From Allorhizobium pseudoryzae (GTDB lineage: Bacteria; Pseudomonadota; Alphaproteobacteria; Rhizobiales; Rhizobiaceae): a DNA stretch of 64,000 bases. Of the stretch, positions 7,563 through 17,407 are shown in pieces. The position numbers were made by a program, and so were the translations under genes. Location: contig NZ_CP049241.1 of assembly GCF_011046245.1 (NCBI RefSeq), positions 2,868,001-2,932,000 of the forward strand, read 5' to 3'. Position 1 is the stretch's first letter. Every line of letters begins with the position of its first letter. The notes beneath the pieces are model-generated. The model did no database searches and was not told the origin of the DNA. It worked only from the letters and a program-made list of their open reading frames with translations.

Positions 7563-10500
7563 ATGGCGGAAATCAGAGGGGAAAAGGTGATTTTCCGCCG
7601 CAAGGATGTTGTCGATCTGCATAGCCTGCCCTCGGCCCAGGCGCATGATCCGTTGATCGTGCACTGCCCGCCGCCGCGGTCGCGGACAAGTGGCGTGTTA
7701 CGCTATCTTTTCTTCTTCATCGTGCTGGTGCTTCTGGCCAGTGCCAGCGTCTTCATCGCCGTGGAGACCGGAACGGTCGACAGCACGCTTCAGGCGCGGG
7801 CGCAATCGGCTCTCAGCGGCGCCATCGGCCCGCGTTACCAGGCGACCGTCGGATCGACGGCACTGCGGTTCGATTCGGATCTGCGCATCGCCATCGAGGC
7901 GCGCGACGTCGATATCACCGAGGTGGCGACCGGCGCGCATCTGACGCGCACCGGTGCGCTGCGGCTTGCCATCGATCCTCTGGCCCTGCTGCGCGGCCAG
8001 GTGTCGATCCGTCACATCGAGGCGGAAAACATCTCCCTCGACACGGCCCTTCTGCCGGCAGGCGATCCGATGGATCTCGCCCAGATGCGCATCGACCGGC
8101 TGCCCGCCTGGCTGGAGCAGGCCTTCCAGAGACTGGACGAGGCCCGCGGCGTGATCGAACGGACCGGCACCGGCTCGATCAACATCTCCGGCATCCGGAT
8201 CCAGTTTCCGCCGGATCGCGAGGGCAAGGTCTCGACGCTGGTCGTGGACGACCTGGTGTTTTCGATGTCGGAAAGCCGGCAGGTGGTGCTGACGGGGACC
8301 ATCGAACTCGATGGGCGCGAGGCAGGCCTGATCGTGAACGCGGCCTCGGTCAATGGCGTCACCCGGGGTCTCGAAGCCAAGGTAACGGGTCTCGACCTGA
8401 CGCCATTCCTTTTGCAGCGCGCCGAAGATGGGACGCCACGCGAGGGGCTTGCGGGAGCGGTGACGCTGAACCTTTCGGCGGCCCGCGATACCAAGGAGAC
8501 CGAACCCGCCATTCGCGCGCAGATCGATCACGCGCCAAGTGTGTTTTATTTCGACGGCGTTGCCCAGGACCTGACGGGGGCCGAGGTGCGGGTGGCCTAT
8601 GATTTTGGGAAACATTCGATTGAAATCCAGCCGTCAGAACTGCGCTTCGGGCCGACGGTGCTGCCGCTCAGCGGTGCAGTCATCGATCTCGACCGTGTCA
8701 ATGCGGACGAGAAAAGGCCTGGCTTCGGGCTCGATCTTCTGGTGAGCGGCGGACGGGCACAGGGCGCCTCCGGTGCCGACGAACCGGTGCTGTTCGACCT
8801 CAAGGCCAATGGACGTTACCTGTCGGGCGACCGGGTGCTGGAATTCGACGACATGTTCGTGTCGAGTCCGATGGGGCAGATGGCGGGCGCATTGAAACTG
8901 CGCCTGCTCGGCAATGTCTCGCCGGAGATCAGTTTCGGCGCCCAGTTGCCGCGCATGGATGTAGCGGCCGTCAAGCAGCTCTGGCCGTTCTGGATGGCGC
9001 GCAAACCCCGCGACTGGGTGACGGCCAACATGTTCGGCGGCACCGTGACCAACGGGTCGATCTCCGTCTTCATTCCGGGTGGGCGCATGAAGGGGCCTGG
9101 TGTTCCGCTGGAGTTAACCGGCGACGAGCTGCTCATCAGCTTCGACATCGCCGACAACCGGATGAACATTACCAACGATCTGCCGCCGCTTCGCGATGTC
9201 ACCGGCCATTTCGACCTGAAGGGTGAGCGGATGAAGGTCGATGTCAAAAGTGCGCGATCCTATTTCCCCTCGGGCCGCACCGTCGCGGCGAACGGTGGCA
9301 CCTTCACCATTGCCTCCACCTACAGCAAACCGCTGATGGCGGACCTCAACCTGCAGCTCTCGGGAAGTGCCGATGCTCTGGCGGAACTTGCGAGCTTTCC
9401 GCCGATCAACGGGCTGAAGGATGCGCCGTTCAAGGCGGCGGATTTTTCCGGCGAGGCGCGTGCAGACGTGACGGCGCGGTTCGGCCTCATCCGCGACCAG
9501 AAGCCGCCGGCGCCGGTATTTACCGCAGGCATCGACCTTGATGACGTCGATCTCGCGACACCGATCGAAGGACGCGAGATCAGCGGCGTCACCGGCAGGC
9601 TCGACATCGACCAGAAGGCGGCGCGGCTGAACGCGAAAGGGTCCATCGATGACGTGCCCGCCGACATCAAGCTGGTCGAGCCGATCGGTTCGACGTCGGA
9701 TGTCACACGGCAACTCAACGTCAAGGCGACGCTCAACAATCAGCAGCGGGAACAACTGGCTCCGGGGCTTGGAGATGTGGTCAGCGGGTCGGTGGATGTC
9801 GAACTCTCCCGTCTCGATGCCGATCGCCAGTCGGTCAAGCTCGATCTGACGCGTGCCACCCTGTCTGCCCCCTGGGTTGGCTGGCAGAAGGGCCCGGGTG
9901 TGCCGGCCAAGGCTGATCTTGAGCTGCGCAGCAAGGACGGGGCAACCGATATCGGCAAGTTCAACCTCAACGGGGATGGCTTTGGCCTTGTCGGCAAGCT
10001 GTCGCTCAACAAGCAGGGACTGCAGACGGCAGACTTTTCCCGCGTTCAGCTTTCCAGCGGTGATAACTTCACGTTGTCGCTGCGCCGCTCGAAATCGGGA
10101 TACGACGTGGCGCTGGCCGGCGACAGCGCAGACCTTCGCCCGATCCTCGTCAAGATGAAGTCGCCCGGCACCGGCGACTCGTCCAGCGAGGCGGATGGCG
10201 CCAATGTGCGTATCGATGCCAAGCTTGATCGGGTGATCGGGTTCAATGACGAAGTGATCCGATCCGTCAATTTTTCGGGTGCTGTCCGCGACAATGACCT
10301 CAAGAGCGTCGATCTCGCCGCGGTGACCTCCAGCGGCCAGGCGATCGTCGGAAAGACGATCGGCGCAGACGGCGGCGGGACGATCACTCTCACCAGCGGC
10401 GATGCCGGCGCCTTTGCCCGCTTCGCAAATCTCTACGACCATATGCGGGGCGGACTGCTGAACCTGCGCCTGACCAATGAACAGGGGTCGAACTGGAGCG

Positions 10501-10973
10501 GTTATATCGACCTTAGAAACTTCTCCGTCGTCAACGAAAGCCGCCTCCAGTCGATCGTGTCGACGCCCGTCGGGGACGAAGGGCGCAGTCTGAACGCCGC
10601 CGTCAAACGCGACATCGACGTCAGCTCCGCCAAGTTCCAGCGCGGCTTTGCACGGGTGGTCTACAGGAGCGGGGCGCTGTCGCTGGAAAACGGCGTGGTG
10701 CGCGGCGAGCAGATCGGCGCGACCTTCCAGGGCATGCTGCGCGATGCGGTGGGCAACATGGATCTGACCGGCACGTTCATGCCGGCCTATGGCCTGAACC
10801 GGCTGTTTGCCGAACTGCCGATTATCGGCTCGATCCTCGGCAACGGCCGCGACCGCGGCCTGCTCGGCATCACGTTCAAAGTGACTGGCTCTTTCGATCA
10901 GCCGAAACTGGCGATCAATCCGCTTTCCATCATCGCGCCCGGCGTATTCCGGCAGATCTTCGAGTTCCAATAG
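7563..10973 (+). CDS. Large AsmA/DUF3971-like envelope protein
   Basis: This 1136-residue protein has a short cytoplasmic N-terminus, one membrane segment near residues 45-66 (YLFFFIVLVLLASASVFIAV) and a very long periplasmic region rich in short beta strands alternating Val, Ile and Asp. The DUF3971 middle and AsmA-like C-terminal region (FQGMLRDAVGNMDLTGTFMP, then the conserved LNRLFAELPIIGSILG) identify the YhdP/TamB/AsmA superfamily. Members bridge the inner and outer membranes and are implicated in phospholipid transport; that role is inferred here. The C-terminus ends in FEFQ. A hairpin right after the stop probably ends transcription against the convergent tyrS. Confidence 0.84.
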   Translation: MAEIRGEKVIFRRKDVVDLHSLPSAQAHDPLIVHCPPPRSRTSGVLRYLFFFIVLVLLASASVFIAVETGTVDSTLQARAQSALSGAIGPRYQATVGSTALRFDSDLRIAIEARDVDITEVATGAHLTRTGALRLAIDPLALLRGQVSIRHIEAENISLDTALLPAGDPMDLAQMRIDRLPAWLEQAFQRLDEARGVIERTGTGSINISGIRIQFPPDREGKVSTLVVDDLVFSMSESRQVVLTGTIELDGREAGLIVNAASVNGVTRGLEAKVTGLDLTPFLLQRAEDGTPREGLAGAVTLNLSAARDTKETEPAIRAQIDHAPSVFYFDGVAQDLTGAEVRVAYDFGKHSIEIQPSELRFGPTVLPLSGAVIDLDRVNADEKRPGFGLDLLVSGGRAQGASGADEPVLFDLKANGRYLSGDRVLEFDDMFVSSPMGQMAGALKLRLLGNVSPEISFGAQLPRMDVAAVKQLWPFWMARKPRDWVTANMFGGTVTNGSISVFIPGGRMKGPGVPLELTGDELLISFDIADNRMNITNDLPPLRDVTGHFDLKGERMKVDVKSARSYFPSGRTVAANGGTFTIASTYSKPLMADLNLQLSGSADALAELASFPPINGLKDAPFKAADFSGEARADVTARFGLIRDQKPPAPVFTAGIDLDDVDLATPIEGREISGVTGRLDIDQKAARLNAKGSIDDVPADIKLVEPIGSTSDVTRQLNVKATLNNQQREQLAPGLGDVVSGSVDVELSRLDADRQSVKLDLTRATLSAPWVGWQKGPGVPAKADLELRSKDGATDIGKFNLNGDGFGLVGKLSLNKQGLQTADFSRVQLSSGDNFTLSLRRSKSGYDVALAGDSADLRPILVKMKSPGTGDSSSEADGANVRIDAKLDRVIGFNDEVIRSVNFSGAVRDNDLKSVDLAAVTSSGQAIVGKTIGADGGGTITLTSGDAGAFARFANLYDHMRGGLLNLRLTNEQGSNWSGYIDLRNFSVVNESRLQSIVSTPVGDEGRSLNAAVKRDIDVSSAKFQRGFARVVYRSGALSLENGVVRGEQIGATFQGMLRDAVGNMDLTGTFMPAYGLNRLFAELPIIGSILGNGRDRGLLGITFKVTGSFDQPKLAINPLSIIAPGVFRQIFEFQ

Positions 10974-11003
10974 GAAAGGGCCCGGTTCTACCCGAGCCCT
11001 TTC
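10974..11003. terminator. Hairpin between convergent AsmA-like gene and tyrS
   Basis: The arms GAAAGGGC and GCCCTTTC pair, followed after one mismatch by a further three pairs around a short loop. It lies directly after the AsmA-like stop and 27 bases from the tyrS stop. There is no long T-tract, so it may act as a bidirectional or weak terminator. Confidence 0.5.
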
Positions 11004-11029
11004 TCCGATCCGATGATGACCGCCTGGCT

Positions 11030-12286
11030 TCAGGCCGGGCGGACGAGGATGTGCTTCTTCTTGCCGAGCGACAGCTTGATGACGCCGTCGCCGGTCACCT
11101 CGGCGCTGCCGATCGCCTGGCGTTCGTCAGAAACCGGCTGGTCGTTGATGCGTACCGCGCCGCCCTGGACATGACGGCGGGCTTCGCCGTTGGATGCGGC
11201 CAGACCGGCACGGACCATCAGGGCGAGCAGGCCGATGCCGTCATCGAGTTCGGCTGCCGGAACCTCGACGGAGGGAAGGTTCTGCGAGAGCGCGCCTTCC
11301 TCGAAGGTCTTGCGTGCCGTCTCGGCTGCCCCTTCGGCGGCCGCGCGACCGTGCAGGATGGCGGTAATCTCGGTTGCCAGGATCTTCTTGGCCTCGTTAA
11401 TCTCGGCACCACCAAGGGCTGCGAGCTTGGCAATCTCGTCCATCGGCATCGTGGTGAACAGCTTCATGAAGCGCTCGACGTCAGCATCTTCCGTGTTGCG
11501 CCAGTACTGCCAGAAGTCATAGACCGGCATCAGTTCGGCGTTCAGCCACACGGCGCCGGAGGCCGACTTGCCCATCTTGGCGCCGGATGCCGTGGTGAGC
11601 AGAGGCGAGGTCAGCGCGTAGAGCTGATCGGTGCCCATGCGGTGGCCGAGATCGATGCCGTTGACGATATTGCCCCACTGGTCGGACCCGCCCATCTGCA
11701 GACGGCACTCGTAGCGCTTGGCCAGTTCAACGAAGTCGTAGGCCTGGAGGATCATGTAGTTGAATTCCAGGAAGGACAGCGACTGCTCCCGATCAAGCCG
11801 GGTCTTGACGCTGTCGAAGGAGAGCATGCGATTGACCGAGAAATGGCGGCCGACATCGCGCAGGAACTCGAGATAGTTCAGCGGACGCAGCCATTCGGCA
11901 TTGTTGATCATCAGCGCGCCGCCCTTGGGGCCGGCGTCATAGTTGAGGTAATTGGCGAAGACGCGCTTGATCGAGGAAATGTTCTCCTCGATCATGTCGA
12001 CCGTCATCAGTTTGCGGGCCTCTTCCTTGAAGGAGGGATCGCCCACCATGCCGGTGCCGCCGCCCATCAGCGAGATCGGGCGATGACCCGTGGCCTGGAA
12101 CCAGTGCAGCATCATGATCTGCGTCAGGTGGCCGACATGCAGGCTGGAGGCGGTCGGGTCATAGCCGATATACGCCGTCACGGTTTCCTTGGTCAGCAGG
12201 TCATCCAGACCGGTTTCATCGGAAACCTGGTGAATGAAACCGCGTTCGTCGAGCGTGCGGAGAAAATCGGACTTGAACCTGGACAT
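11030..12286 (-). CDS. tyrS: Tyrosyl-tRNA synthetase
   Basis: This 418-residue class I aminoacyl-tRNA synthetase charges tRNA-Tyr. The HIGH-like signature appears as SSLHVGHL, the tyrosine-binding [11 protein letters not shown] is intact and the KMSKS-type loop is [11 protein letters not shown]. An S4 RNA-binding domain closes the protein ([19 protein letters not shown]). The length is normal for bacterial TyrS. The start was placed at [12 protein letters not shown], which fits family N-termini; a longer frame extends 30 codons upstream without support. The gene is convergent with the AsmA-like gene and divergent from the GGDEF gene. Confidence 0.96.
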   Translation of the reverse strand: MSRFKSDFLRTLDERGFIHQVSDETGLDDLLTKETVTAYIGYDPTASSLHVGHLTQIMMLHWFQATGHRPISLMGGGTGMVGDPSFKEEARKLMTVDMIEENISSIKRVFANYLNYDAGPKGGALMINNAEWLRPLNYLEFLRDVGRHFSVNRMLSFDSVKTRLDREQSLSFLEFNYMILQAYDFVELAKRYECRLQMGGSDQWGNIVNGIDLGHRMGTDQLYALTSPLLTTASGAKMGKSASGAVWLNAELMPVYDFWQYWRNTEDADVERFMKLFTTMPMDEIAKLAALGGAEINEAKKILATEITAILHGRAAAEGAAETARKTFEEGALSQNLPSVEVPAAELDDGIGLLALMVRAGLAASNGEARRHVQGGAVRINDQPVSDERQAIGSAEVTGDGVIKLSLGKKKHILVRPA

Positions 12287-12504
12287 CATCAATCTCTGGC
12301 AGGTGTGGCTTGGAACAGTGTGAGGCCGGCCTCTAACACTGTTTTTCAACAGAATCACCTCAAAAGTGAGCCTCAAAGCGCTGCTCTATCGCGCGCTCCG
12401 TCGCGTGCCGGGCAAGCTCCCCGGCAAATGTTAACGGTTCCTTCTTTTCACGACATTAAGTTCGAGACTTCAATATCAGCAGACGCGCATGCATGGGAGC
12501 CGGG

Positions 12505-13677
12505 ATGAACGGAGCCGATTTTTTCCTGGTCGTGAATTTTTCGATCGGCTTATCGTTCGCGGTCGTGTTTCTGATCGTTTCCACCCGCAGCCGGTCGCGT
12601 ACCGCGGCGCTGTGGATTGCTGCGGCCTACGCCGTGGCGTCCTTTTCGACCATCTCGGAACTGTTGGTCGCCCATACCGGATGGGTGAAATTGTTTGCGG
12701 TCGCCGCCTTCGCCACCGTTCTTGCCGGGCTTTTGCTGATCCGGGTGGGAATCGGTCGTCTTTACGGGGTGCCGGCCAGCCCCGTGCTTCTCGTCACATT
12801 CTTCTGCATCTCCATCGGCCTCGATCTCATCATCTACGACCTGCCGCGCGGCTCCTGGGAGCATTCTCTCGGCTACCAGACGCCGTTTGCACTGGCGATT
12901 TTCGTCAGCGCGGCGGCAGTCCTGCGTTCCTCCCGCCGCACGGCGATCGACAGGGTGATGGCGGTCCTGTTGCTGGCCGCGGGGCTGCAGTTCCTGGTGA
13001 AGGCGGTGGCCGCCGTTGAGGTGGGAGCGGGGCAGACGGCGGCGGATTACGTGCATTCCTACTACGCGCTCGTCTCGCAGAGCCTGACGGGCGTGTTCGT
13101 CGTGATCATCGGCCTGATGCTGCTCTCCGTCTTCGTGCTGGAAATCATGGCCGAGGAACGCAGCAATTCCGAGGTGGATGCACTGTCGGAGGTTCTGAAC
13201 CGCCGCGGTTTCGACAATCACTGCGAGGCAGCGCTGCGGCGTATGCGCGGTCCGCATGCGGTGGTGCTGTGCGATCTCGATCACTTCAAGAAGGTCAACG
13301 ATACCTATGGCCACTATTCCGGCGATTGCGTGATCCGGGCCTTTGCCGAATTGCTGCGCGCGAGCGCCCCGGAGAATGCGGTGATCGGCCGGCTGGGCGG
13401 CGAGGAATTCTGCGTGCTGCTTCCCGGCGTGCCCTCCGATGCGGCGCTGATGTTCGCCCAGGCGGTGCGCGGTTCGTTTGCCGTGCAGGCGCTGCCCAGC
13501 ATGCCGCAGGGTTTTCGCATGACGGCCAGTTTTGGTGTGGCCGCCTTCCACAATGCGGTGGAGCTTCCGGCTGCGATCCGCAATGCCGATGGTGCGCTCT
13601 ACGAAGCGAAGGCCTCCGGCCGCAACTGCGTGCGCAGCCACCGAGAGCGCAGCGGCGTCTCGCTGGTGATGCTGTAA
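12505..13677 (+). CDS. GGDEF-domain diguanylate cyclase with membrane sensor
   Basis: This 390-residue protein has about six hydrophobic segments in its first 210 residues and a C-terminal GGDEF domain. The catalytic loop is RLGGEEFCVLL and the preceding CDLDHFKKVNDTYGH holds the metal and GTP ligands, so it should make cyclic di-GMP. The RxxD inhibitory site expected nine residues before GGEEF is PENA, so product inhibition is probably absent. The ATG at 12505 was chosen because GGGAG lies at a good distance; an upstream in-frame ATG at 12493 has no such site. The input of the membrane sensor is unknown. It is divergent from tyrS and convergent with the alpha/beta hydrolase gene. Confidence 0.9.
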   Translation: MNGADFFLVVNFSIGLSFAVVFLIVSTRSRSRTAALWIAAAYAVASFSTISELLVAHTGWVKLFAVAAFATVLAGLLLIRVGIGRLYGVPASPVLLVTFFCISIGLDLIIYDLPRGSWEHSLGYQTPFALAIFVSAAAVLRSSRRTAIDRVMAVLLLAAGLQFLVKAVAAVEVGAGQTAADYVHSYYALVSQSLTGVFVVIIGLMLLSVFVLEIMAEERSNSEVDALSEVLNRRGFDNHCEAALRRMRGPHAVVLCDLDHFKKVNDTYGHYSGDCVIRAFAELLRASAPENAVIGRLGGEEFCVLLPGVPSDAALMFAQAVRGSFAVQALPSMPQGFRMTASFGVAAFHNAVELPAAIRNADGALYEAKASGRNCVRSHRERSGVSLVML

Positions 13678-13691
13678 AAGTCATCAGGCAC

Positions 13692-13720
13692 AAAAAAACG
13701 GCCCCAAAGGACCGCTTTTC
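13692..13720 (-). terminator. Terminator after alpha/beta hydrolase gene
   Basis: Read on the minus strand, the sequence AAAAGCGGTCC-loop-GGGGCCGT forms a stem with one mismatch and is followed by seven T residues. It lies between the convergent GGDEF and hydrolase stops. The T-tract favours termination of the minus-strand gene; the A/T arms could also serve the plus strand. Confidence 0.6.
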
Positions 13721-13741
13721 ATCGATTAATCCGCGCGAGGC

Positions 13742-14419
13742 TCAGCGGATGCGCTTGGCGGCCGGTTCCGGCACCAGTTCGCCGTTCAGGCGACGGTCGA
13801 GATAATCTTCGCATTCACCCATCAGATGCTCCACCTGACCGTTGAAGAAGTGGTTGGCTCCTTCGATCGTGCGGTGGGTGATGAGGATACCCTTCTGGGT
13901 CTTCAGCTTTTCGACCAGCGTGTTGACGTCCTTCTCCGGTGCGACCTTGTCCGAATCGCCATTGATGATCAGGCCGGAGGACGGGCAGGGGGCAAGGAAC
14001 GAGAAGTCATAGATGTTCGGCTGCGGCGCAATCGACAGGAAGCCTTCGATTTCCGGGCGGCGCATCAGGAGCTGCATGCCGATCCAGGCGCCGAAGGAAT
14101 AACCGGCGACCCAACAGCTCTTCGAATCGGGATGCAGGCTCTGCACCCAGTCCAGCGCGGACGCTGCGTCCGACAGTTCGCCGGCGCCATGGTCGAACTC
14201 GCCCTGGCTGCGACCGATGCCGCGGAAATTGAACCGCAGCGTCGTAAAACCGCGCTTCTGGAACATGTAGAACAGCTGGTAAACGATCTGGTTGTTCATC
14301 GTGCCGCCGAACTGCGGGTGCGGGTGCAGGATGAGGGCGATCGGCGCGTTTTTTTCCTTCGACGGCTGGTAGCGGCCTTCGAGACGGCCGGCAGGGCCGT
14401 TGAAAATGACTTCGGGCAT
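13742..14419 (-). CDS. Alpha/beta hydrolase (COG2945-like)
   Basis: This 225-residue single-domain hydrolase has the nucleophile elbow GYSFGA, an oxyanion segment LHPHPQFGGTMNN, a GDSDKV acid segment and a late GANHFFNG that supplies the catalytic His. The HPHP...GG signature is typical of COG2945 proteins, small cytoplasmic serine hydrolases of unknown substrate. No signal peptide is seen. It is transcribed away from the suf operon across a 174-base region that also holds the suf promoter and the candidate iron-responsive operator, so both directions could be affected by the same regulator. Confidence 0.87.
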   Translation of the reverse strand: MPEVIFNGPAGRLEGRYQPSKEKNAPIALILHPHPQFGGTMNNQIVYQLFYMFQKRGFTTLRFNFRGIGRSQGEFDHGAGELSDAASALDWVQSLHPDSKSCWVAGYSFGAWIGMQLLMRRPEIEGFLSIAPQPNIYDFSFLAPCPSSGLIINGDSDKVAPEKDVNTLVEKLKTQKGILITHRTIEGANHFFNGQVEHLMGECEDYLDRRLNGELVPEPAAKRIR

Positions 14420-14472
14420 CGTGACTCCGGTCAGCTTTTTGACGATTCCAACCGTTTCATGACGGCTTTGAC

Positions 14473-14501
14473 TTGACGAAGCCGCTCACCTTTTCTAGAA
14501 A
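14473..14501 (+). promoter_or_regulatory. Predicted suf operon promoter overlapping a RirA-type operator
   Basis: A sigma70-like promoter is visible: -35 TTGACG at 14473-14478, a 17-base spacer and -10 TAGAAA at 14496-14501, giving a leader of roughly 85 bases before sufS2. The sequence TGA-N9-TCA at 14474-14488 overlaps the -35 box and spacer. TGA-N9-TCA is the core of the iron-responsive operator bound by RirA in rhizobia, where suf operons are known RirA targets. The position would let a bound repressor block RNA polymerase. The motif match is direct; regulator identity is inferred. Confidence 0.65.
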
Positions 14502-14593
14502 CAGTTTAGAACCATTCGAAACTTGGGGCGGTTAACCGCCCAGTTGGTCGTCTCATACGGCATGCGCGACGAAAATTTCAAGGGAAATGCGTC

Positions 14594-15796
14594 GTGTCTG
14601 CTGATCTAGACCTGGAACCGCGACGGACAATGGCAAGAAGACGGGCATATCTGGACTGGAACGCGACCGCGCCGCTTGGCGATGCGGCAAGGCGTGCCAT
14701 GCTGAAGGCTTACGATCTGCCGGGCAACGCCTCGTCCGTGCATGGTGAGGGACGGGCCGCGCGCGCCGGCATCGACCGCGCCAGGCGTCAGGTCGCCTCC
14801 CTCGTCGGCGCCGATCCGCAGCATGTGACCTTTACCAGCGGTGCCACCGAAGCGGCCAACTTCGTGCTCACCCCGGATTACCGCATGGGCCGCGCGCCGC
14901 TTATCATCGGGCGGCTCTATGTCTCGGCGATCGAACACCCGGCGATCCGCGAGGGCGGGCGATTCGCCAAGGCCGACGTGACGGACGTGCCGGTGACGCG
15001 CCAAGGCCTGCTTGATCTTGGCGCACTGGCCGCGCTTCTGGATGCGCACGACGGCGCAACCGGACTGCCGATGGTGGCGCTGATGCTCGTCAACAACGAG
15101 ACCGGCGTTATTCAGCCGGTCGCGGAGGCGGCGAAGATCGTGCATGCCAAGGGCGGGTTGCTGGTGGTTGACGCGGTTCAGGCGGTCGGTCGCATTGCCG
15201 TTGACATGGCTGAACTGGATGCGGATTTCCTGATCCTCTCCTCCCACAAGATCGGCGGGCCGAAAGGCGTCGGCGCGCTCGTTTCCCGCGGTGAGGTGAT
15301 GATGCCGCGCCCGCTGATCCACGGCGGTGGCCAGGAGAAGGGGCATCGCTCCGGCACCGAGAATTTTCCCGGCATCGTCGGCTTCGGAGCTGCCGCGGAG
15401 GTTGCCGCGGCCGACCGCGCGGTTTCTGCCCTTCGCCTCGAAGCACTGCGTGCCCGTCTGGAGAGCGGCATGCGGGCGGTGGCGACGGACGTTGTCATCC
15501 ACGGATCGGATGTGGCGCGTGTGGCCAACACCACCTTCTTCACGTTGCCGGGGCTGAAATCGGAAACGGGACAGATCGCGTTCGATCTCGAGGGTATCGC
15601 GCTGTCTGCCGGTTCGGCCTGCTCTTCCGGCAAGCTGGGGCAAAGCCATGTGCTGGCGGCCATGGGCTGCGATCCGGACATGGGGGCGCTGCGTATCTCG
15701 CTCGGACCGGGAACGGTGGACGACGATATCGATGCGGCACTGGCCGCGTTTACGAAAATCGCCGCGCGGCGTGGTGCCGCCGGCCGGGCGGCTTGA
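14594..15796 (+). CDS. sufS2: Cysteine desulfurase, group I (NifS/IscS-like), first gene of suf operon
   Basis: This 400-residue PLP enzyme removes sulfur from cysteine for Fe-S cluster building. The PLP lysine lies in LSSHKIGGPKGVGAL and the active cysteine in the flexible loop SAGSACSSGK, the group I form. Rhizobia carry such a second desulfurase at the head of the suf operon, often called SufS2. The start is a GTG with AGGGA eight bases upstream; an internal ATG at 14630 (MARRRAYLDWNATAPL) is an alternative that keeps the whole fold. About 140 bases separate it from sufB. Two desulfurases of different groups in one operon suggests a division of labour or different redox tolerance. Confidence 0.9.
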   Translation: MSADLDLEPRRTMARRRAYLDWNATAPLGDAARRAMLKAYDLPGNASSVHGEGRAARAGIDRARRQVASLVGADPQHVTFTSGATEAANFVLTPDYRMGRAPLIIGRLYVSAIEHPAIREGGRFAKADVTDVPVTRQGLLDLGALAALLDAHDGATGLPMVALMLVNNETGVIQPVAEAAKIVHAKGGLLVVDAVQAVGRIAVDMAELDADFLILSSHKIGGPKGVGALVSRGEVMMPRPLIHGGGQEKGHRSGTENFPGIVGFGAAAEVAAADRAVSALRLEALRARLESGMRAVATDVVIHGSDVARVANTTFFTLPGLKSETGQIAFDLEGIALSAGSACSSGKLGQSHVLAAMGCDPDMGALRISLGPGTVDDDIDAALAAFTKIAARRGAAGRAA

Positions 15797-15937
15797 GCGT
15801 TCCCTTAATTGAGGAAACGCAAAAATCTGCTTGCCAAAAGGTGGGAAAAACGCCTTCTGGCGCCTACATGAAGGCGGATCCCGCCAAGACCAGACAAGCT
15901 GCCGGACCCTTGATTCCGGCAAGATTGGAGAATGACC

Positions 15938-17407
15938 ATGGCTGCCGTGCAGGAAACCATCGATCAGGTTCGCCAGATCGATGTCGACCAGTACAAATAC
16001 GGTTTCGAGACCGAGATCGAAGTCGAGAAGGCTCCCAAGGGCCTGTCGGAAGAGATCATCCGTTTCATCTCTGCCAAAAAGCAGGAGCCGGACTGGATGC
16101 TCGAATGGCGTCTCGACGCCTATCGCCGCTGGCTGACAATGGAGGAGCCCACCTGGGCGCGTGTCGATTACCCGAAGATCGATTTCAACGACATCTATTA
16201 TTATGCGGCGCCGAAGACCACGTCTGGTCCGAAGTCGCTGGAAGAGGTCGATCCGGAGCTGCTGAAGGTCTATGAGAAGCTCGGCATTCCGCTGAAGGAA
16301 CAGGAGATCCTGGCCGGCGTCGACAAGCCGCGCGTCGCCGTGGATGCCGTGTTCGACAGCGTGTCCGTCGTGACGACCTTCAAGAAGGAACTTGCGAAGG
16401 CCGGCGTGATCTTCATGTCGATTTCGGAGGCCATTCGCGAATATCCGGATCTGGTGAAGACATATCTCGGCTCCGTCGTCCCGACGACCGACAATTATTA
16501 CGCCACCTTGAACTCGGCGGTCTTCACGGACGGCTCCTTCGTCTACGTGCCGAAGGGCGTTCGATGCCCGATGGAGCTGTCGACCTATTTCCGCATCAAC
16601 GAGAAGAACACCGGCCAGTTCGAGCGCACGCTGATCATTGCCGACGAGGGGGCATACGTCTCCTACCTCGAAGGCTGCACGGCGCCGCAGCGCGACGAGA
16701 ACCAGTTGCATGCGGCCGTCGTCGAGCTCGTGGCGATGGACGATGCCGAGATCAAATATTCGACGGTCCAGAACTGGTATCCGGGCGACAAGCAGGGCAA
16801 GGGTGGCATCTACAACTTCGTCACCAAGCGTGGCGATTGCCGCGGCAACCGCTCGAAAATCTCCTGGACGCAGGTGGAAACCGGGTCTGCGATTACCTGG
16901 AAATATCCGAGCTGCATCCTGCGCGGTGACGACAGCCGCGGCGAGTTCTACTCGATTGCCGTGTCGAATGGTCACCAGCAGATCGACAGCGGCACGAAGA
17001 TGATCCATCTCGGCAAGAACACGTCGAGCCGCATCATCTCCAAGGGCATTGCCGCCGGTGTGTCGCAGAATACCTATCGCGGCCAGGTGTCTGCGCATCG
17101 CAAGGCCAACAATGCCCGCAACTTCACGCAGTGCGATTCGCTTCTGATCGGCGACCGCTGTGGCGCGCATACGGTGCCCTATATCGAGGCGAAGAATTCG
17201 TCGGCGCAGTTCGAGCACGAGGCGACCACCTCGAAGATCTCCGAGGACCAGCTGTTCTACTGCCTGCAGCGCGGCATTCCGGAAGAGGCGGCGATCGCGC
17301 TGATCGTCAACGGCTTCGTCAAGGAAGTCATTCAGGAACTGCCGATGGAGTTCGCCGTGGAAGCGCAGAAGCTGATCGGGATTTCGCTGGAAGGTAGCGT
17401 GGGGTGA
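15938..17407 (+). CDS. sufB: Fe-S cluster scaffold protein SufB
   Basis: This 489-residue scaffold protein acts in the SufBCD complex, where Fe-S clusters are built. Recognisable blocks are [37 protein letters not shown], the [18 protein letters not shown] segment, and the late [19 protein letters not shown] with the conserved Cys and His. Length and order match alphaproteobacterial SufB. The second of two nearby ATGs was chosen because GGAG stands seven bases before it. The stop overlaps the start of the following MNT gene by one base, so that non-suf gene is probably coupled to sufB translation. Confidence 0.96.
   Translation: MAAVQETIDQVRQIDVDQYKYGFETEIEVEKAPKGLSEEIIRFISAKKQEPDWMLEWRLDAYRRWLTMEEPTWARVDYPKIDFNDIYYYAAPKTTSGPKSLEEVDPELLKVYEKLGIPLKEQEILAGVDKPRVAVDAVFDSVSVVTTFKKELAKAGVIFMSISEAIREYPDLVKTYLGSVVPTTDNYYATLNSAVFTDGSFVYVPKGVRCPMELSTYFRINEKNTGQFERTLIIADEGAYVSYLEGCTAPQRDENQLHAAVVELVAMDDAEIKYSTVQNWYPGDKQGKGGIYNFVTKRGDCRGNRSKISWTQVETGSAITWKYPSCILRGDDSRGEFYSIAVSNGHQQIDSGTKMIHLGKNTSSRIISKGIAAGVSQNTYRGQVSAHRKANNARNFTQCDSLLIGDRCGAHTVPYIEAKNSSAQFEHEATTSKISEDQLFYCLQRGIPEEAAIALIVNGFVKEVIQELPMEFAVEAQKLIGISLEGSVG

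Noticed and set aside
9114..10970. Open frame of about 620 codons antisense to the AsmA-like gene
   Set aside because: No motif, no ribosome site, and the composition is that of a shadow of the plus-strand gene.
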